Source of the DNA: Kosakonia sp. BYX6
GTDB taxonomy: Bacteria > Pseudomonadota > Gammaproteobacteria > Enterobacterales > Enterobacteriaceae
Assembly (NCBI RefSeq): GCF_038449125.1
Contig: NZ_CP151800.1
Span: forward strand, 4,064,406 to 4,128,405
Length of the DNA stretch: 64,000 nucleotides
Direction of reading: 5' to 3'
Shown: in pieces, positions 1 to 9,600 of the stretch
Layout: each line of letters starts with the position of its first letter
How positions within the stretch are numbered: the first letter of the stretch is position 1
Notes under the pieces: model-generated
Database searches by the model: none
Seen by the model: only the letters and a program-made list of their open reading frames with translations
Told to the model about the DNA's origin: nothing
Program-made: the position numbers and the translations under genes

Positions 1-1
1 C

Positions 2-223
2 CAGTTGGTTTTACCTGCCACCGTGACACAGCGGGAACTGATGGGCGCGGACTATCAGCTTTATGTCAGCACGCCAATCGGCAACCTGCGCTTTATCCGC
101 CGACATCGGGGTGATGTACCCAACAAAGGGGACACCCTCAGCGTCGGTTTTTTCCCCCTTGATAGCCATCTTTTTGATGCACAAACGCAGCTTAACTTAC
201 ACCAGGAGACAGACCATGCATAA
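2..223 (+). CDS. ABC transporter ATP-binding protein, C-terminal end (partial)
   Basis: Only the last 73 residues are inside the window; the reading frame is open from the left edge. The residues resemble the C-terminal TOBE/regulatory region of UgpC/MalK-type sugar importer ATPases, a mixed beta segment with the pattern VTQRELMGADYQLYV. The stop at 221-223 overlaps the start codon of the downstream solute-binding protein gene by 8 bases, so the two are translationally coupled. The catalytic ATPase domain would lie to the left. The family call rests on a short segment and on the neighbour. Confidence 0.65.
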   Translation, partial: QLVLPATVTQRELMGADYQLYVSTPIGNLRFIRRHRGDVPNKGDTLSVGFFPLDSHLFDAQTQLNLHQETDHA

Positions 224-1538
224 GCCTCTGACAAAGACGTTGCGAGCGCTTACTTACGGCATCACCCTTGCGATAAGCGGCACTGCTGCTGCGCAGGAGA
301 AAATCGACTTTATGTTTCCCGCCCCGGTGGACGGCAAATTGACGATGGAGATGACACGCGTCATCAAAGCGTTCAATGATTCACAAAACGAGGTGGAAGT
401 GCGCGGGATTTTCACCGGTAACTACGACACCACCAAGATGAAAGCCGAGTCCGCGCAGAAAGCGGGCCAGCCGCCTGCGCTGGTGATTATGTCCGCCAAC
501 TTCACCACCGACCTGGCATTGAAAGATGAAATTCTGCCAATGGACGAGCTGTTCAAATATGGCGATAAAAAAGCGGGGGATTTCCTGCAAAACGAGTTCT
601 GGCCGGCGATGCGTAAAAACGCGCAGGTGACAGGCGTCACTTACGCGATTCCGTTCCATAACTCGACGCCCATTCTTTACTACAACAAAACGCTGTTTGA
701 GCAAGCGGGTATCACGCAGCCGCCGCAAAACTGGAAAGCGTTGCTCGAAGACGCGAAAAAGCTGACCGACCAGAGCAAAGGCCAGTGGGGCATTATGCTG
801 CCCTCCACCAACGATGATTACGGCGGCTGGATTTTCTCGTCATTGGTGCGCGCCAACGGCGGCAACTACTTCAACGAAAACTACCCCGGCGAAGTCTATT
901 ACAACGCGCCGACCACTATTGGCGCGCTGCGTTTCTGGCAGGACATGATCTACAAAGATAAAGTGATGCCGTCGGGCGTGCTGAACTCTAAACAGATCAG
1001 CGCCGCGTTTTTCTCCGGCAAATTGGGCATGGCGATACTCAGCACCGGCGCACTGGGCTTTATGCGCGAAAACACCAAAGATTTCGAACTGGGCGTGGCA
1101 ATGATGCCGGCGCAAGAACAACGCGCGGTGCCGATTGGCGGTGCCAGCCTGGTGAGTTTTAAAGGCATTTCCGATGCGCAGAAAAAAGCGGCCTACCAGT
1201 TTCTGACCTACCTGATTAGCCCGGAAGTCAACGGTTCGTGGAGCCGCTTTACCGGGTATTTCTCCCCACGTAAAGCCGCGTACGATACGCCGGAAATGAA
1301 GGACTATCTGAAGCAGGATCCGCGCGCCGCCATCGCGCTGCAACAGTTGCAGTACGCGCACCCGTGGTATTCCACTTACGAAACGGTCGCTGTGCGTAAA
1401 GCGATGGAAAACCAGCTCGCCGCCGTGGTGAACGACGAGAAAGTCACCCCGGAAGCCGCCGCCAACGCGGCGCAGAAAGAGGCGGACACGCTGATGAAAC
1501 CGTACGTTGAAAAAACCGCGCTGCAAGCGGGGAAATAA
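216..1538 (+). CDS. ABC transporter periplasmic solute-binding protein (UgpB-like family 1)
   Basis: A 440-residue extracellular solute-binding protein for a sugar- or glycerophosphate-type ABC importer. The start at 216 has AGGAG at 204-208 and gives a good Sec signal peptide: basic start, hydrophobic stretch, cleavage probably after SGTAAA. Upstream in-frame codons would put a non-coding-looking extension ahead of the signal and were rejected. The mature part has family 1 hallmarks such as the NSTPILYYNKTLFEQAGI segment and the GGASLVSF region. It follows the ATPase gene directly, as in ugp-like operons. The substrate cannot be read from the sequence; resemblance to UgpB is by eye. Confidence 0.85.
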   Translation: MHKPLTKTLRALTYGITLAISGTAAAQEKIDFMFPAPVDGKLTMEMTRVIKAFNDSQNEVEVRGIFTGNYDTTKMKAESAQKAGQPPALVIMSANFTTDLALKDEILPMDELFKYGDKKAGDFLQNEFWPAMRKNAQVTGVTYAIPFHNSTPILYYNKTLFEQAGITQPPQNWKALLEDAKKLTDQSKGQWGIMLPSTNDDYGGWIFSSLVRANGGNYFNENYPGEVYYNAPTTIGALRFWQDMIYKDKVMPSGVLNSKQISAAFFSGKLGMAILSTGALGFMRENTKDFELGVAMMPAQEQRAVPIGGASLVSFKGISDAQKKAAYQFLTYLISPEVNGSWSRFTGYFSPRKAAYDTPEMKDYLKQDPRAAIALQQLQYAHPWYSTYETVAVRKAMENQLAAVVNDEKVTPEAAANAAQKEADTLMKPYVEKTALQAGK

Positions 1539-1548
1539 GGTGTGGCGT

Positions 1549-1568
1549 ACCCCGCAGGGAAGCGGGGT
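1549..1568 (+). terminator. hairpin downstream of the binding-protein gene
   Basis: A 7-bp GC-rich stem (ACCCCGC / GCGGGGT) with a 6-base loop starts 10 bases after the stop codon. There is no U-tract after it, so it may be an RNA-stabilising hairpin rather than an intrinsic terminator. Confidence 0.4.
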
Positions 1569-1629
1569 TGGCTTGCTTAACGACTGAAACGGTTCATGAT
1601 AAGCCGGATATTCTGTAAGGAAACAGCCA

Positions 1630-1905
1630 ATGATTAACGAGCAAAAAGCATTAGCAGCAGCCAAAGCCTACGCATTAAAAAACTTCACGAACTGCTGGGA
1701 TTACGACATTCACAATGCTGCGCTTGTGGAGATCGATGGGGTGCGGTATTGGGAAATTAATACCAATGTGGCCTCGCCTCCTGATACCCCATTTTATGAG
1801 CAATTCTTACCATCGCCGATGAAGTACTACGTGAACCCAGAAACCGGGGAGTGCGTTGGTTACAAAAGCCACCGCGATAAACGGATAAACCATCGCAATC
1901 GCTAA
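1630..1905 (+). CDS. small hypothetical protein, possibly YrhB/Imm35-like
   Basis: A 91-residue cytoplasmic protein with no signal peptide or membrane segment. AAGGA at 1618-1622 precedes the ATG. It begins with an alpha-helical stretch (INEQKALAAAKAYALKNF) and ends with a strand motif of the type NPETGECVGYKSH. That shape resembles the small YrhB/Immunity-protein-35 families, where a 'D/N-x-x-TGE' turn closes a beta sheet. This is a resemblance, not a firm assignment. No toxin partner is next to it. Confidence 0.55.
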   Translation: MINEQKALAAAKAYALKNFTNCWDYDIHNAALVEIDGVRYWEINTNVASPPDTPFYEQFLPSPMKYYVNPETGECVGYKSHRDKRINHRNR

Positions 1906-2119
1906 TGCTCCCGTAAGCACTTACTAACTTACAGACTCGTACTCAGCCTGGCTTGCCGGGCTTTGGGGTCATAACACAGCGTATAAAATGCCCCCTTAGC
2001 ACGCTGAAAATCCACTTCGCCGCTTTGCTGGCACTGCGCATGGCTTGATCCTGGCGTTTTTGCACCTTTAAACGTGCAGTAAATCGTTAATGCCCGTTTT
2101 TAGATGCAACACACCCCTT

Positions 2120-3157
2120 TCACTCTTCCCGCCTCAGAATCTTCTCCAGATATTCATCAAGCTGATGGCGCTGTAAATACGCTTTCACTTCGCGTTCCCA
2201 GTCGGCGCCATCGCCCAGCACGGCGCGGCTGTGCGTCGGTGCATAGAGATAACGGGTGTCGTACAGATTCATCAGCGACTGATTCATCGCATCGATGTTT
2301 GCAGGCGTTTGCTTGCACCTCTCTTGCTGAATCGCCAGCGACCGCAAAACGCGCTGGCGCGTCTCTTCGTCCGGCGTCCAGCTCTGCTCGCTGAGTTCAC
2401 TGAGCACCAGAAATTGCGGCGGTATGCCTTCGGTCAGCGCGGCCTGCAATCTGTCGTGCCCGTCGAGAATGACAAACGACGCCAGCCCGGCGATATACCA
2501 CACCAGAATCGGCGGCAGCGCGTTCTCGCGGCACTTCTTGCGCCACCATTTTACGCGCCCGGAATCGGCATCCACCGGGTAGCGCCCAAGCAAAAGATGG
2601 CCGCCCCACCACCAGTCCACGTGCGTCACTTTTTCCGGGTTTTGCAGATCGGGAAAATCTTCGCCGTACAGCGACCAATTCACGCTGATATCGCTATTGC
2701 TGGCGGGCGTTTCGAAACGCCATTGCGCCAGCGGCAGTGTCTTGTTGCAGACATACGGCGCTTTCGGTTTAACCAATGACATCGGTCGCAGCAGCCAGCG
2801 GCGCGGCGGCAACAATGGCACGGACGCTTCCATCAATTGACGCGCGAAATAGCGGCACCAGTGGCTTATCCCGTTCTGTTCGCCCGCGCGTTTCGCGGTT
2901 TCAACGTCCGCTGAAGTCATCGCTGGCAGCAGCGGTTGTTGGCCGGGATGCTCAGCGTTAAACACCAGCCAGACGCCGGAGTGATCTTTTAGCATCGTCG
3001 CCCAAAACAGCGCCTCGCCGTTAACCTGCAACGCCATGCGCCCGTTATGCCCGCTTTGCATCTCCATCGCCTGGCCGGTGCCTTCACGCACTATCAGCTC
3101 CAGCCCCTGCCAGCGGTCTTTGCGATCGCGAAGATCCTTCCACCAATACTCTGTCAT
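2120..3157 (-). CDS. hypothetical protein with ParB-like LDGHDRL motif
   Basis: A 345-residue soluble protein of unknown function. AAGGAGA lies just upstream of the ATG. The central part is Trp-rich (VDWWWGGHLLLGRYPVDADSGRVKWW). Around residues 230-245 it contains FVILDGHDRLQAALTEG, which resembles the ParB/Srx 'DGhHRl.Aa' nucleotide-binding motif. This may reflect a ParB-like nuclease or CTPase fold, but the rest does not match a family I know. It is transcribed divergently from the next two genes across a 149-bp gap. Confidence 0.6.
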   Translation of the reverse strand: MTEYWWKDLRDRKDRWQGLELIVREGTGQAMEMQSGHNGRMALQVNGEALFWATMLKDHSGVWLVFNAEHPGQQPLLPAMTSADVETAKRAGEQNGISHWCRYFARQLMEASVPLLPPRRWLLRPMSLVKPKAPYVCNKTLPLAQWRFETPASNSDISVNWSLYGEDFPDLQNPEKVTHVDWWWGGHLLLGRYPVDADSGRVKWWRKKCRENALPPILVWYIAGLASFVILDGHDRLQAALTEGIPPQFLVLSELSEQSWTPDEETRQRVLRSLAIQQERCKQTPANIDAMNQSLMNLYDTRYLYAPTHSRAVLGDGADWEREVKAYLQRHQLDEYLEKILRREE

Positions 3158-3306
3158 TACGTTCTCCTTGCGATGTGAAGGGGAAAGTGTAAGGCAATCC
3201 TTGCCGATCTCGACCTACCAAAATGGTGCGTTTTGCCGCGCCGACCCTAAAGAAATCCCTGCTCTTGCCGTAGAGTTATCACACTGATTTTGTGAAAGGG
3301 ACGACG

Positions 3307-4038
3307 ATGCTCCACGCCATTCTTAACGGTAAAGCCAGACGCGTGAACCTGAATAATGAGGGCTCGCAAAGCTGGCGAACGGTGTTTCAACATTACGAAG
3401 ACCTGTTGACGGCGGCATTCTGGGGCCGCATCAGCTACCTGTCAGATGCCTCCATGCGCAGCCTGCTTTCCGCTTTGCTCGTAACCGATACCGCACAGTG
3501 GGGCAAATTCGACTCTCTCGTCTTCTGGCCCAAATACTCTTTTCCCGAGGTCATTGATGACGGCGTGCGCCACTGGGTAAATGAAAAAGATGAATTTGCC
3601 GAGCCGGATGTGGTGCTGACGTTTGAGCACGCCACGTTGATTGTTGAGGTGAAGCCACCGCAAGGCGGCCAGCAGTATCAGCAGCAATGGTGCAAAGAAA
3701 TTTACGCGTGGAAAAATAGCGAAGATGCGCAACACGCACTGCATTTTCTGGCCGTCGGCAACCTGCCTAACCGCGCCGCATCGCTATTTGCCGAGCTAGC
3801 GGATCTGTTCGACGATGTGGCTTTTTACGGCGTTGAGTGGCGCGATGTGCGGGCGAAAATGGAACATCCCACCAATGACTGGTCGACAGAGCAAGACCAG
3901 CGCGTCATTGCGGATTGCCTGAACGCGCTGGATTTATACGGCATTCGCGCACCTTTGCGGCCCTGGCCGCTGTTCACTACTTTCCTCGATAACGCCGACC
4001 TTTCGGCAGGCTTCTCTTTTTTGCAAGGAAAACAATGA
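3307..4038 (+). CDS. hypothetical protein with PD-(D/E)XK nuclease-like motif
   Basis: A 243-residue protein. I chose the ATG at 3307 (GAAAGG upstream at 3294-3299) over the GTG at 3292. It shows a restriction-endonuclease-fold signature: an acidic helix near the N-terminus (YEDLLTAAFWGRI), then EPD with D101, then 12 residues later E114-V-K116 inside a beta strand (LIVEVKPPQG). The spacing D-x12-E-x-K is typical of the PD-(D/E)XK superfamily. The stop overlaps the next start as ATGA, so both proteins are probably made together. The function is unknown; a role in DNA cleavage or defence is inference. Confidence 0.6.
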   Translation: MLHAILNGKARRVNLNNEGSQSWRTVFQHYEDLLTAAFWGRISYLSDASMRSLLSALLVTDTAQWGKFDSLVFWPKYSFPEVIDDGVRHWVNEKDEFAEPDVVLTFEHATLIVEVKPPQGGQQYQQQWCKEIYAWKNSEDAQHALHFLAVGNLPNRAASLFAELADLFDDVAFYGVEWRDVRAKMEHPTNDWSTEQDQRVIADCLNALDLYGIRAPLRPWPLFTTFLDNADLSAGFSFLQGKQ

Positions 4039-4694
4039 TGTCCGATCCTTTTAGCGTGGTGCGCCTGGCGCACCGTATTTGCGCCGCTTACTATCAGCAG
4101 ATCCTTCCGTTACTGAATGAAACCGCGCATCGCCTCGATACCGTATTTGTGCAGTGGGATACCTGGAGTTTTAACCTGCCGCCTCAGCGCAATAAAAATC
4201 CCTTTAACTCATGGGAGTGGGATTTCCTGCCGATCATGGATCTCTCGTTTGTTTTTAGTCGCCAGCAGGAACCTGGCGCGGCGATGGGAACCGAGGATTT
4301 TGTTATCGACTTCAAACTGGTGACCGACAGCGAGTTGAGCTGGGAACAACGCGCTAAGCACTATGGTGAAAACGAAAAACCCATCGCCAGTGCGTTAAAC
4401 ACCGCGCCCGAAGACGCGGAAAGCTACCTTTGCGTCTACCTTTTCGCCGCCGACAAAAAAGGCGTTTACGATTCGCCTTATACGCTGTGGGACAGTTACA
4501 GCGGCTACCCGCAAACCGATGGCAGCGTCGCGCTTTCTGATGAAGATCAGCTAAAGGGTATCGGCTTTAAAATGCCGTTACATGAACTGGCACATGACGG
4601 CAGTGGCGACGAATTGGTTGCGCGTATTAACGCGAACCTGACGATATTGCAGGCGTATAAAACACCATCGCGACCGCCAGCAAAGAGAACGTAA
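4035..4694 (+). CDS. hypothetical protein coupled to the PD-(D/E)XK-like gene
   Basis: A 219-residue soluble acidic protein whose ATG overlaps the upstream stop (ATGATG at 4035-4040). I do not recognise the family. It contains a central strand-rich section with DLSFVFSRQ and EDFVIDFKL, and is followed by an acidic segment. The last 68 bases overlap the 3' end of the convergent MFS gene, which is unusual and suggests insertion or end extension. Coupling to the upstream nuclease-like gene suggests a two-component unit such as nuclease plus partner or inhibitor. No toxin or immunity hallmark is visible. Confidence 0.55.
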   Translation: MMSDPFSVVRLAHRICAAYYQQILPLLNETAHRLDTVFVQWDTWSFNLPPQRNKNPFNSWEWDFLPIMDLSFVFSRQQEPGAAMGTEDFVIDFKLVTDSELSWEQRAKHYGENEKPIASALNTAPEDAESYLCVYLFAADKKGVYDSPYTLWDSYSGYPQTDGSVALSDEDQLKGIGFKMPLHELAHDGSGDELVARINANLTILQAYKTPSRPPAKRT

Positions 4695-5757
4695 TGAGCG
4701 CCAGCGCCGCGCCAGCCTGCGCATAGAGGATGCCAAAAAGCATTGAACCGGCGACTTGCCCGGCAGCCAGCATAAAAAACACCACACCAACGCCCGAGGC
4801 CGGGGCGGCGGGCGTGGCGTCAGCACCGCCCACCAGTAGCACACCGGAGAGCGTGATATAACCGATGCCGCACAGCGCAACCCCCGGGAAAAGCCACCAG
4901 GAAAAGGCATGGCTGAAGGCGATCAATAACAGCGGAGCAGCCATAAATAACAGCGCCAGACGGTAAACCTGTCGCATGCCGATAGCGCGCGCGACTGGCC
5001 CGGTCAGCGCACCGAGGATCCCCGCCCCGCCGCAGATTAGCCATAACAGACTGATCAGTTTGTCTGCCACATGAGCATGTTGGCGCAATACATCCGGGCC
5101 AAAACTCCACCACGCCGCACTCGCCATACCGCTGATAAAAGCGATAAGCGCAAGGCGCATCACCCGGCGTTGCAAGAGACTTTCGCCCCCCTGTTTGGCG
5201 GCTCGCTCGCTGGCTGCCTGTGGCAGATAACGCAGTACCGGAATCAGGCTCAGCAGCGCAATAACGGCAAACACAGCACAGGCGACGCGCCAGGGCAAAA
5301 ACAGCAGCAACGGTACCGAAAGAATGATCCCGGCTCCGGTCCCGGCATTAATAATGGTGTTCACCTGCGTCTGGCGATGCGTATGAATAGCCTGGCTGAC
5401 CACCGCCGCCAGCGAAGGCGAAGAAAGCCCGGCGCTAAGCCCGGCAATAAACAGCCCAATGGCCAGCATGATGGGCGACGTGGCAATGGCAAGCATCAGC
5501 AGTCCCACCGTCGCGCTGAGCGCGGAAGCCATTGCCGGGAGGCGCGGGCCGTAACGATCGCTAAGCAACGAAGCGGCGCTGACCGACAAACAATACGCCG
5601 CGAAACTACAGGCAGAAAGCACGCCCGCCAGACGCGGGCTGAACGGGATATCTTGCGCCACCGCGGGCAGCATTAGTCCCCATGAAAAGCGCGCCAGCCC
5701 GTAAGAAACGGCGATAAGCGCGAAGCCGGTAATCGCAACTGAATGAGACGTTTTCAT
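4627..5757 (-). CDS. MFS transporter
   Basis: A 376-residue integral membrane protein with about 11-12 hydrophobic segments, organised as two six-helix halves separated by a basic loop (LPQAASERAAKQGGES). A motif-A-like loop (SLLSDRYGPRLP) follows the second helix. It is probably a drug/metabolite exporter of the YbfB/CynX-like branch. Its start overlaps the TetR gene's stop as ATGA, so the pair is an operon with the regulator first. A substrate cannot be inferred. Confidence 0.82.
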   Translation of the reverse strand: MKTSHSVAITGFALIAVSYGLARFSWGLMLPAVAQDIPFSPRLAGVLSACSFAAYCLSVSAASLLSDRYGPRLPAMASALSATVGLLMLAIATSPIMLAIGLFIAGLSAGLSSPSLAAVVSQAIHTHRQTQVNTIINAGTGAGIILSVPLLLFLPWRVACAVFAVIALLSLIPVLRYLPQAASERAAKQGGESLLQRRVMRLALIAFISGMASAAWWSFGPDVLRQHAHVADKLISLLWLICGGAGILGALTGPVARAIGMRQVYRLALLFMAAPLLLIAFSHAFSWWLFPGVALCGIGYITLSGVLLVGGADATPAAPASGVGVVFFMLAAGQVAGSMLFGILYAQAGAALALITFSLLAVAMVFYTPAISSGSR

Positions 5758-6278
5758 TGGCCCTCCCCGCTGGCAATCAAGGCCACAGCAGCGTCACCTG
5801 CGCGATAAGCAGACTGCGGGCCGACAACCAGCGCTGACGTGATGGCGCCCTCGAAAAGCATCCAGACCGCGTCCGCCCGCGCGGGATTGTTCACACAGGC
5901 GGCGATGTAATCGCGCAGCGCATAGCGGAAATCGAGCGCCAACGCTGACAACCGCACGTTTTCCTGAGCGTATTCCCCCCAGGCTTTCAGGAAAAAGCAT
6001 CCGCCTGCGCCGTACTCCTCCATCCATTCTCCCAACACAGTAAAAAGTGTGTTGATGGCCTGCGGGTGATCCGGCGTTTGCAGTTCGGCAAAAAACCGCT
6101 GCTGGCGCGCCTCGAGCACGGCTTCGGTGAGTTGTTCGCGGGAAGGGAAATGGCGATAAAGTGTACGTGTGGAAACGCCCGCCTCACGACAAATGTGGTC
6201 AGTACTGGTGGCGTGAAAACCGTTGGAATAGAACAGCCGCTCGGCGGCCTGAATGATATCTTGTCGTTTTTGCATCAT
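5754..6278 (-). CDS. TetR/AcrR family transcriptional regulator
   Basis: A 174-residue one-component repressor. The N-terminal helix-turn-helix (about residues 8-52) has the canonical TetR layout: ILQAAERLFY-type helix, then STDHICREAGVSTRTLYRHF. The C-terminal ligand domain is divergent, as is usual. Two adjacent ATGs (6276-6278 and 6273-6275) are possible starts, and the ribosome-binding site is poor. A 20-bp palindrome lies 5 bp upstream of the start, so it probably represses its own operon and the exporter gene behind it. The ligand is unknown. Confidence 0.88.
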   Translation of the reverse strand: MMQKRQDIIQAAERLFYSNGFHATSTDHICREAGVSTRTLYRHFPSREQLTEAVLEARQQRFFAELQTPDHPQAINTLFTVLGEWMEEYGAGGCFFLKAWGEYAQENVRLSALALDFRYALRDYIAACVNNPARADAVWMLFEGAITSALVVGPQSAYRAGDAAVALIASGEGQ

Positions 6279-6283
6279 TAAAA

Positions 6284-6303
6284 AGTAAACCGATCGTTTT
6301 ACT
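6284..6303. promoter_or_regulatory. palindromic operator of the TetR/MFS operon
   Basis: A 20-bp inverted repeat, AGTAAACCGATCGTTTTACT, with a single symmetric mismatch pair. It sits 5 bp from the first codon of the TetR gene. Size, symmetry and position fit a TetR dimer operator covering the promoter. Binding is inferred, not shown. Confidence 0.7.
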
Positions 6304-6661
6304 TATGCAAAAAATTAGCGAAGATTTTTTGTGTGGATCCCTGCGATAAGCCTCTGATGACGCTATTTGATAGACGGGGTGCGTCCTGGTGCATTCCCCT
6401 CCGGCAACCACAACAAAATCAAATACCGGTAAACATTTTCCTGTCGGGAGATATAACAGATTATCGTCAACACTTTCCCTACAGGACTTACCGCTTTGAT
6501 ATAAAACGAATGAAACATCCTAAAAAAAATCCTTCACCTTGAATCCCTTCCCCCCTTTGCTATTAATTAAAATTCCCACGCAAATTAAATTATCTTCAGA
6601 ACGATTATTTCCCGCCCCTTTCAGGGAAGTCACCAGAGTACATCTTTATCAAGAGGTTAAT
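6304..6661. other. 358-bp intergenic region before the giant gene
   Basis: An AT-rich stretch between the divergent TetR gene and the giant toxin-like gene. Apart from the Shine-Dalgarno AAGAGG (6651-6656), I see no convincing gene or repeat. The promoter of the giant gene should be here. I looked for a GGAACC-N15/16-CCAC hrp-box and did not find one. Confidence 0.5.
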
Positions 6662-9600
6662 ATGTCTGACCATGACATCCTGCCCAGGATACTGACCGGT
6701 ACTGCACCGGAATACGCAGACGTATTTGATTCAGAACTGCCAGAAGCGGGTTTCAGCCCCTCAGCAAAATATGATCTCAGGGAACTTCCCGGCGATATTT
6801 ATGAAATGTTTTTCGACAGCCTCCGCGAAACTATCAGCGAACATTCAGAAAATAATACGAAGAGTAGTAACCAGATCACTGAAAATACAAAAGACGAACT
6901 CAGGGAGTTTATTGCCGGTGCGTTAAACCAGAAATTGCCACAGCTGCTGGAATATCAGGAAAAGGGGTACAACCTTCCCGGGCTGGATAAAAATGCCTTA
7001 CAAAAAGTGCAGGCGACGCTGCAGAAAAACCGTCCCGACATCCCCGACGCTCTGCTGAAACCTGCGCAGCGCTTTACTCATATCCTGACTTCCGTCGTGA
7101 TGACCGAAGAGACTTCCCCGCCTGAACTATTACAGGCGTTGCCCGTGGTGAATGCCGTGATCCACCAGCTTGGTGCCGCGCTGGACGATATTCACGCCAT
7201 CCGGAAAGTCAGCACCCTGAACTGGGAAGACGAAGTCGAACAGACAGCGCGCAGACACAGGGAGCAGCTGGTCACAGGCGCTGCGGACAGGCTTTTTCAG
7301 CAGGATATGCCGGCGACAGAACGCCAGGCCGGCCGCCAGTGGATAGAAAGTCTGATGTTTGCACAGAGCAATGCGCTCTCGGCCGAATACAAAAAATTCA
7401 GCCTGCTGAAAGAATCCCTGCTCACCGAGAGCCGCATCACCCGCCAGCGACTGACCGCGCATCTGCAGACCCGGGCGCTGTCGCTTCTTCAGGGCGCCCG
7501 GGAAGCCCGCGCCGCCGCGCTGGACATGCTGCTTGCTGAGTCTGATGTCGGGCAGATGAGCGCCGAGCAAATAATGCACTGGAGCCAGGGCTACCAGCTG
7601 TATGCCGGCTATCTTCAGGCGGTTGACGATGCACCCGATCGCAATGCCATTGTGGGAAACCCGCTGATTGCCGCCGTGCACGTAACCGCCGGCCGGGGCG
7701 GTTCGGCCAGGGCGAAGCTCGCCGGCAGTATTGTGCCGGTGGCCGAAGCACTCAGCGCCGTTGCCGTTCGTCTCCTGCAGGAAAAACAGCGCACTGAACC
7801 GGCGCCGGACAATTTTCCCCCGGAGCAAAAAGAAGGTGCAGGTTTAACGGGTACCCTCAAAAAATATGTTCGGGACCGGGGCCGCAAAAAAGGGCGCAGG
7901 ATAAAAGCCACCTCCGCCGGGCTGGCGCAGACCACCGGCAGCCGGCTCAGCAGGCTGGTCCACAAAGCCCGGCATACCCTGCAGCGCACACCGGCGGTCA
8001 CGGAAGGTACCCGCCAGGCCATTACCAACACCGCCCTGCTGTTACTGGATGAAATTCAGCAAGCCGAGCGGCGCATTAAACTTCTGCCAGGTTATGCCTG
8101 GATGCGCCAGGAAGCGGTGCAGCAGCAGCAACGCATCAGCCGGGAAATCGCCGATCCGCAGGAATTACCGCTGCTCAGTGAGCTGCTTTCCCTGCGCCTC
8201 GGCGAGGAGGCCACCCGCTGGCAGAACGTTGCAGAGAATGCCGCCAGACAGATTGAAACTCTGGTCGCGCCCCTCACCCGGCTTGCGGATAACACGTGGG
8301 CGAACGAGTTTTACTTTGTGCTGAGTGATGAGCTGCGGGCACGCCCGGAGCCGGGAAACGGCGAGGCCCTCAGCAGCATGGATGAGACGATGACCACCGC
8401 TGTTGAACAGCTTGCGGATATTGGCCGTCAGCTCAGCGCGTCCGCCGTACGGCTGAGCGGGCACGGGCATGAAGGCGGAAAAGCGCTGCAGGAAAAAACC
8501 GGTCACTGGCTGATGGCACTGAAAACCCTCAAGAACCAAGTCAAGACGCAGGCCATCCGGCTCACCGGCCATGCGCCGGATAACTTCTCGCGAAGCGGCA
8601 TGCTGGCCCGCGGCATCAGTGAATGGGCTGAAAGTCTTAAACAGGACTACCTGGCAGACTTTCCCGTTAATGAACAAACCAGCGCCGGCACGCTTTTCGA
8701 CACGTTATTCACTGAACTGCTCAGCGGGCACCGCCACCATTTTGCCGACAGTATCGATCTTCAGGGGGAAAGCCTGCTGAAGCGGGTCTCCATCGCGCTG
8801 AAACATGCGGGCGAAGGGACAACGGTCTACCCGCCGACGGCCGAGGAAATCCTGGCCGGGACACGCAGCGTACCGGCGGATATTCAGCACTGGGCCGAGA
8901 AAAAAATCCTCACCGGCGCCCTGTCCGCCGCCGTTTCAGGCGGCTTTAAACTGCTCACCGGGCCTGTTTCCCTGCCCGTGCGGATTGCCCTGCGGGGCGC
9001 AAGAACCGGCTGGACACTGAACCGAAACCTTAAGGCCATGAGCCGTGTCCGGCTCGGTGAGGGGCCGGCAACCGGCGCCAGAAACCGCCTTATCAATCAG
9101 GAACTGTCAAAACTGGCCTTCCGGCTCACCCTGTCATTATCACCGGCAGGCGCCTATGGCGTGGCCGCCACCCTCGTTGGCAGCGAACTGATGAACGGGA
9201 AAGCAGGCTACGCGAAAAATCTGGCGAAAAAAGTGGTGGCTGACCTGCCGCAGGAAGCAATGTGGTTCGGCCTTGCTTCCGGCGGCTATACCGCCTTCAA
9301 CGCGGCGGTCAGGGCCAGCGCGGAAAGTGCGATGCAGAAAGTCTGGGAGCAGGCTGCCCGTGAACAGCGTGAGAAAATTGACCGGATAATACAGCAGTTC
9401 AGCACGACGGATATGCAGGAAGAAGAAGGTACTGCCGAAGCCAGTCAGGACGAAACCGCTGAAACGGCAGAAGCGACTGATACGACTCAAGCGACTGCGC
9501 AGGATGAGAGCACAAAAACCGGTGAGAGTGAAAAGCCTGCGTCAGCCGTCACTGATGAACCCCAAGAAGAGGGAAAACGAATAACTGCAGTACGTCGCAA

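Noticed and set aside
840..1664. 274-residue open frame on the minus strand inside the binding-protein gene
   Set aside because: Arg/His/Val-rich shadow typical of high-GC coding DNA read backwards; the plus-strand gene has signal peptide and family motifs.
6539..6661. Upstream extension of the giant gene's frame
   Set aside because: No ribosome-binding site before 6539 and a non-protein-like composition; the ATG at 6662 has AAGAGG at the right distance.
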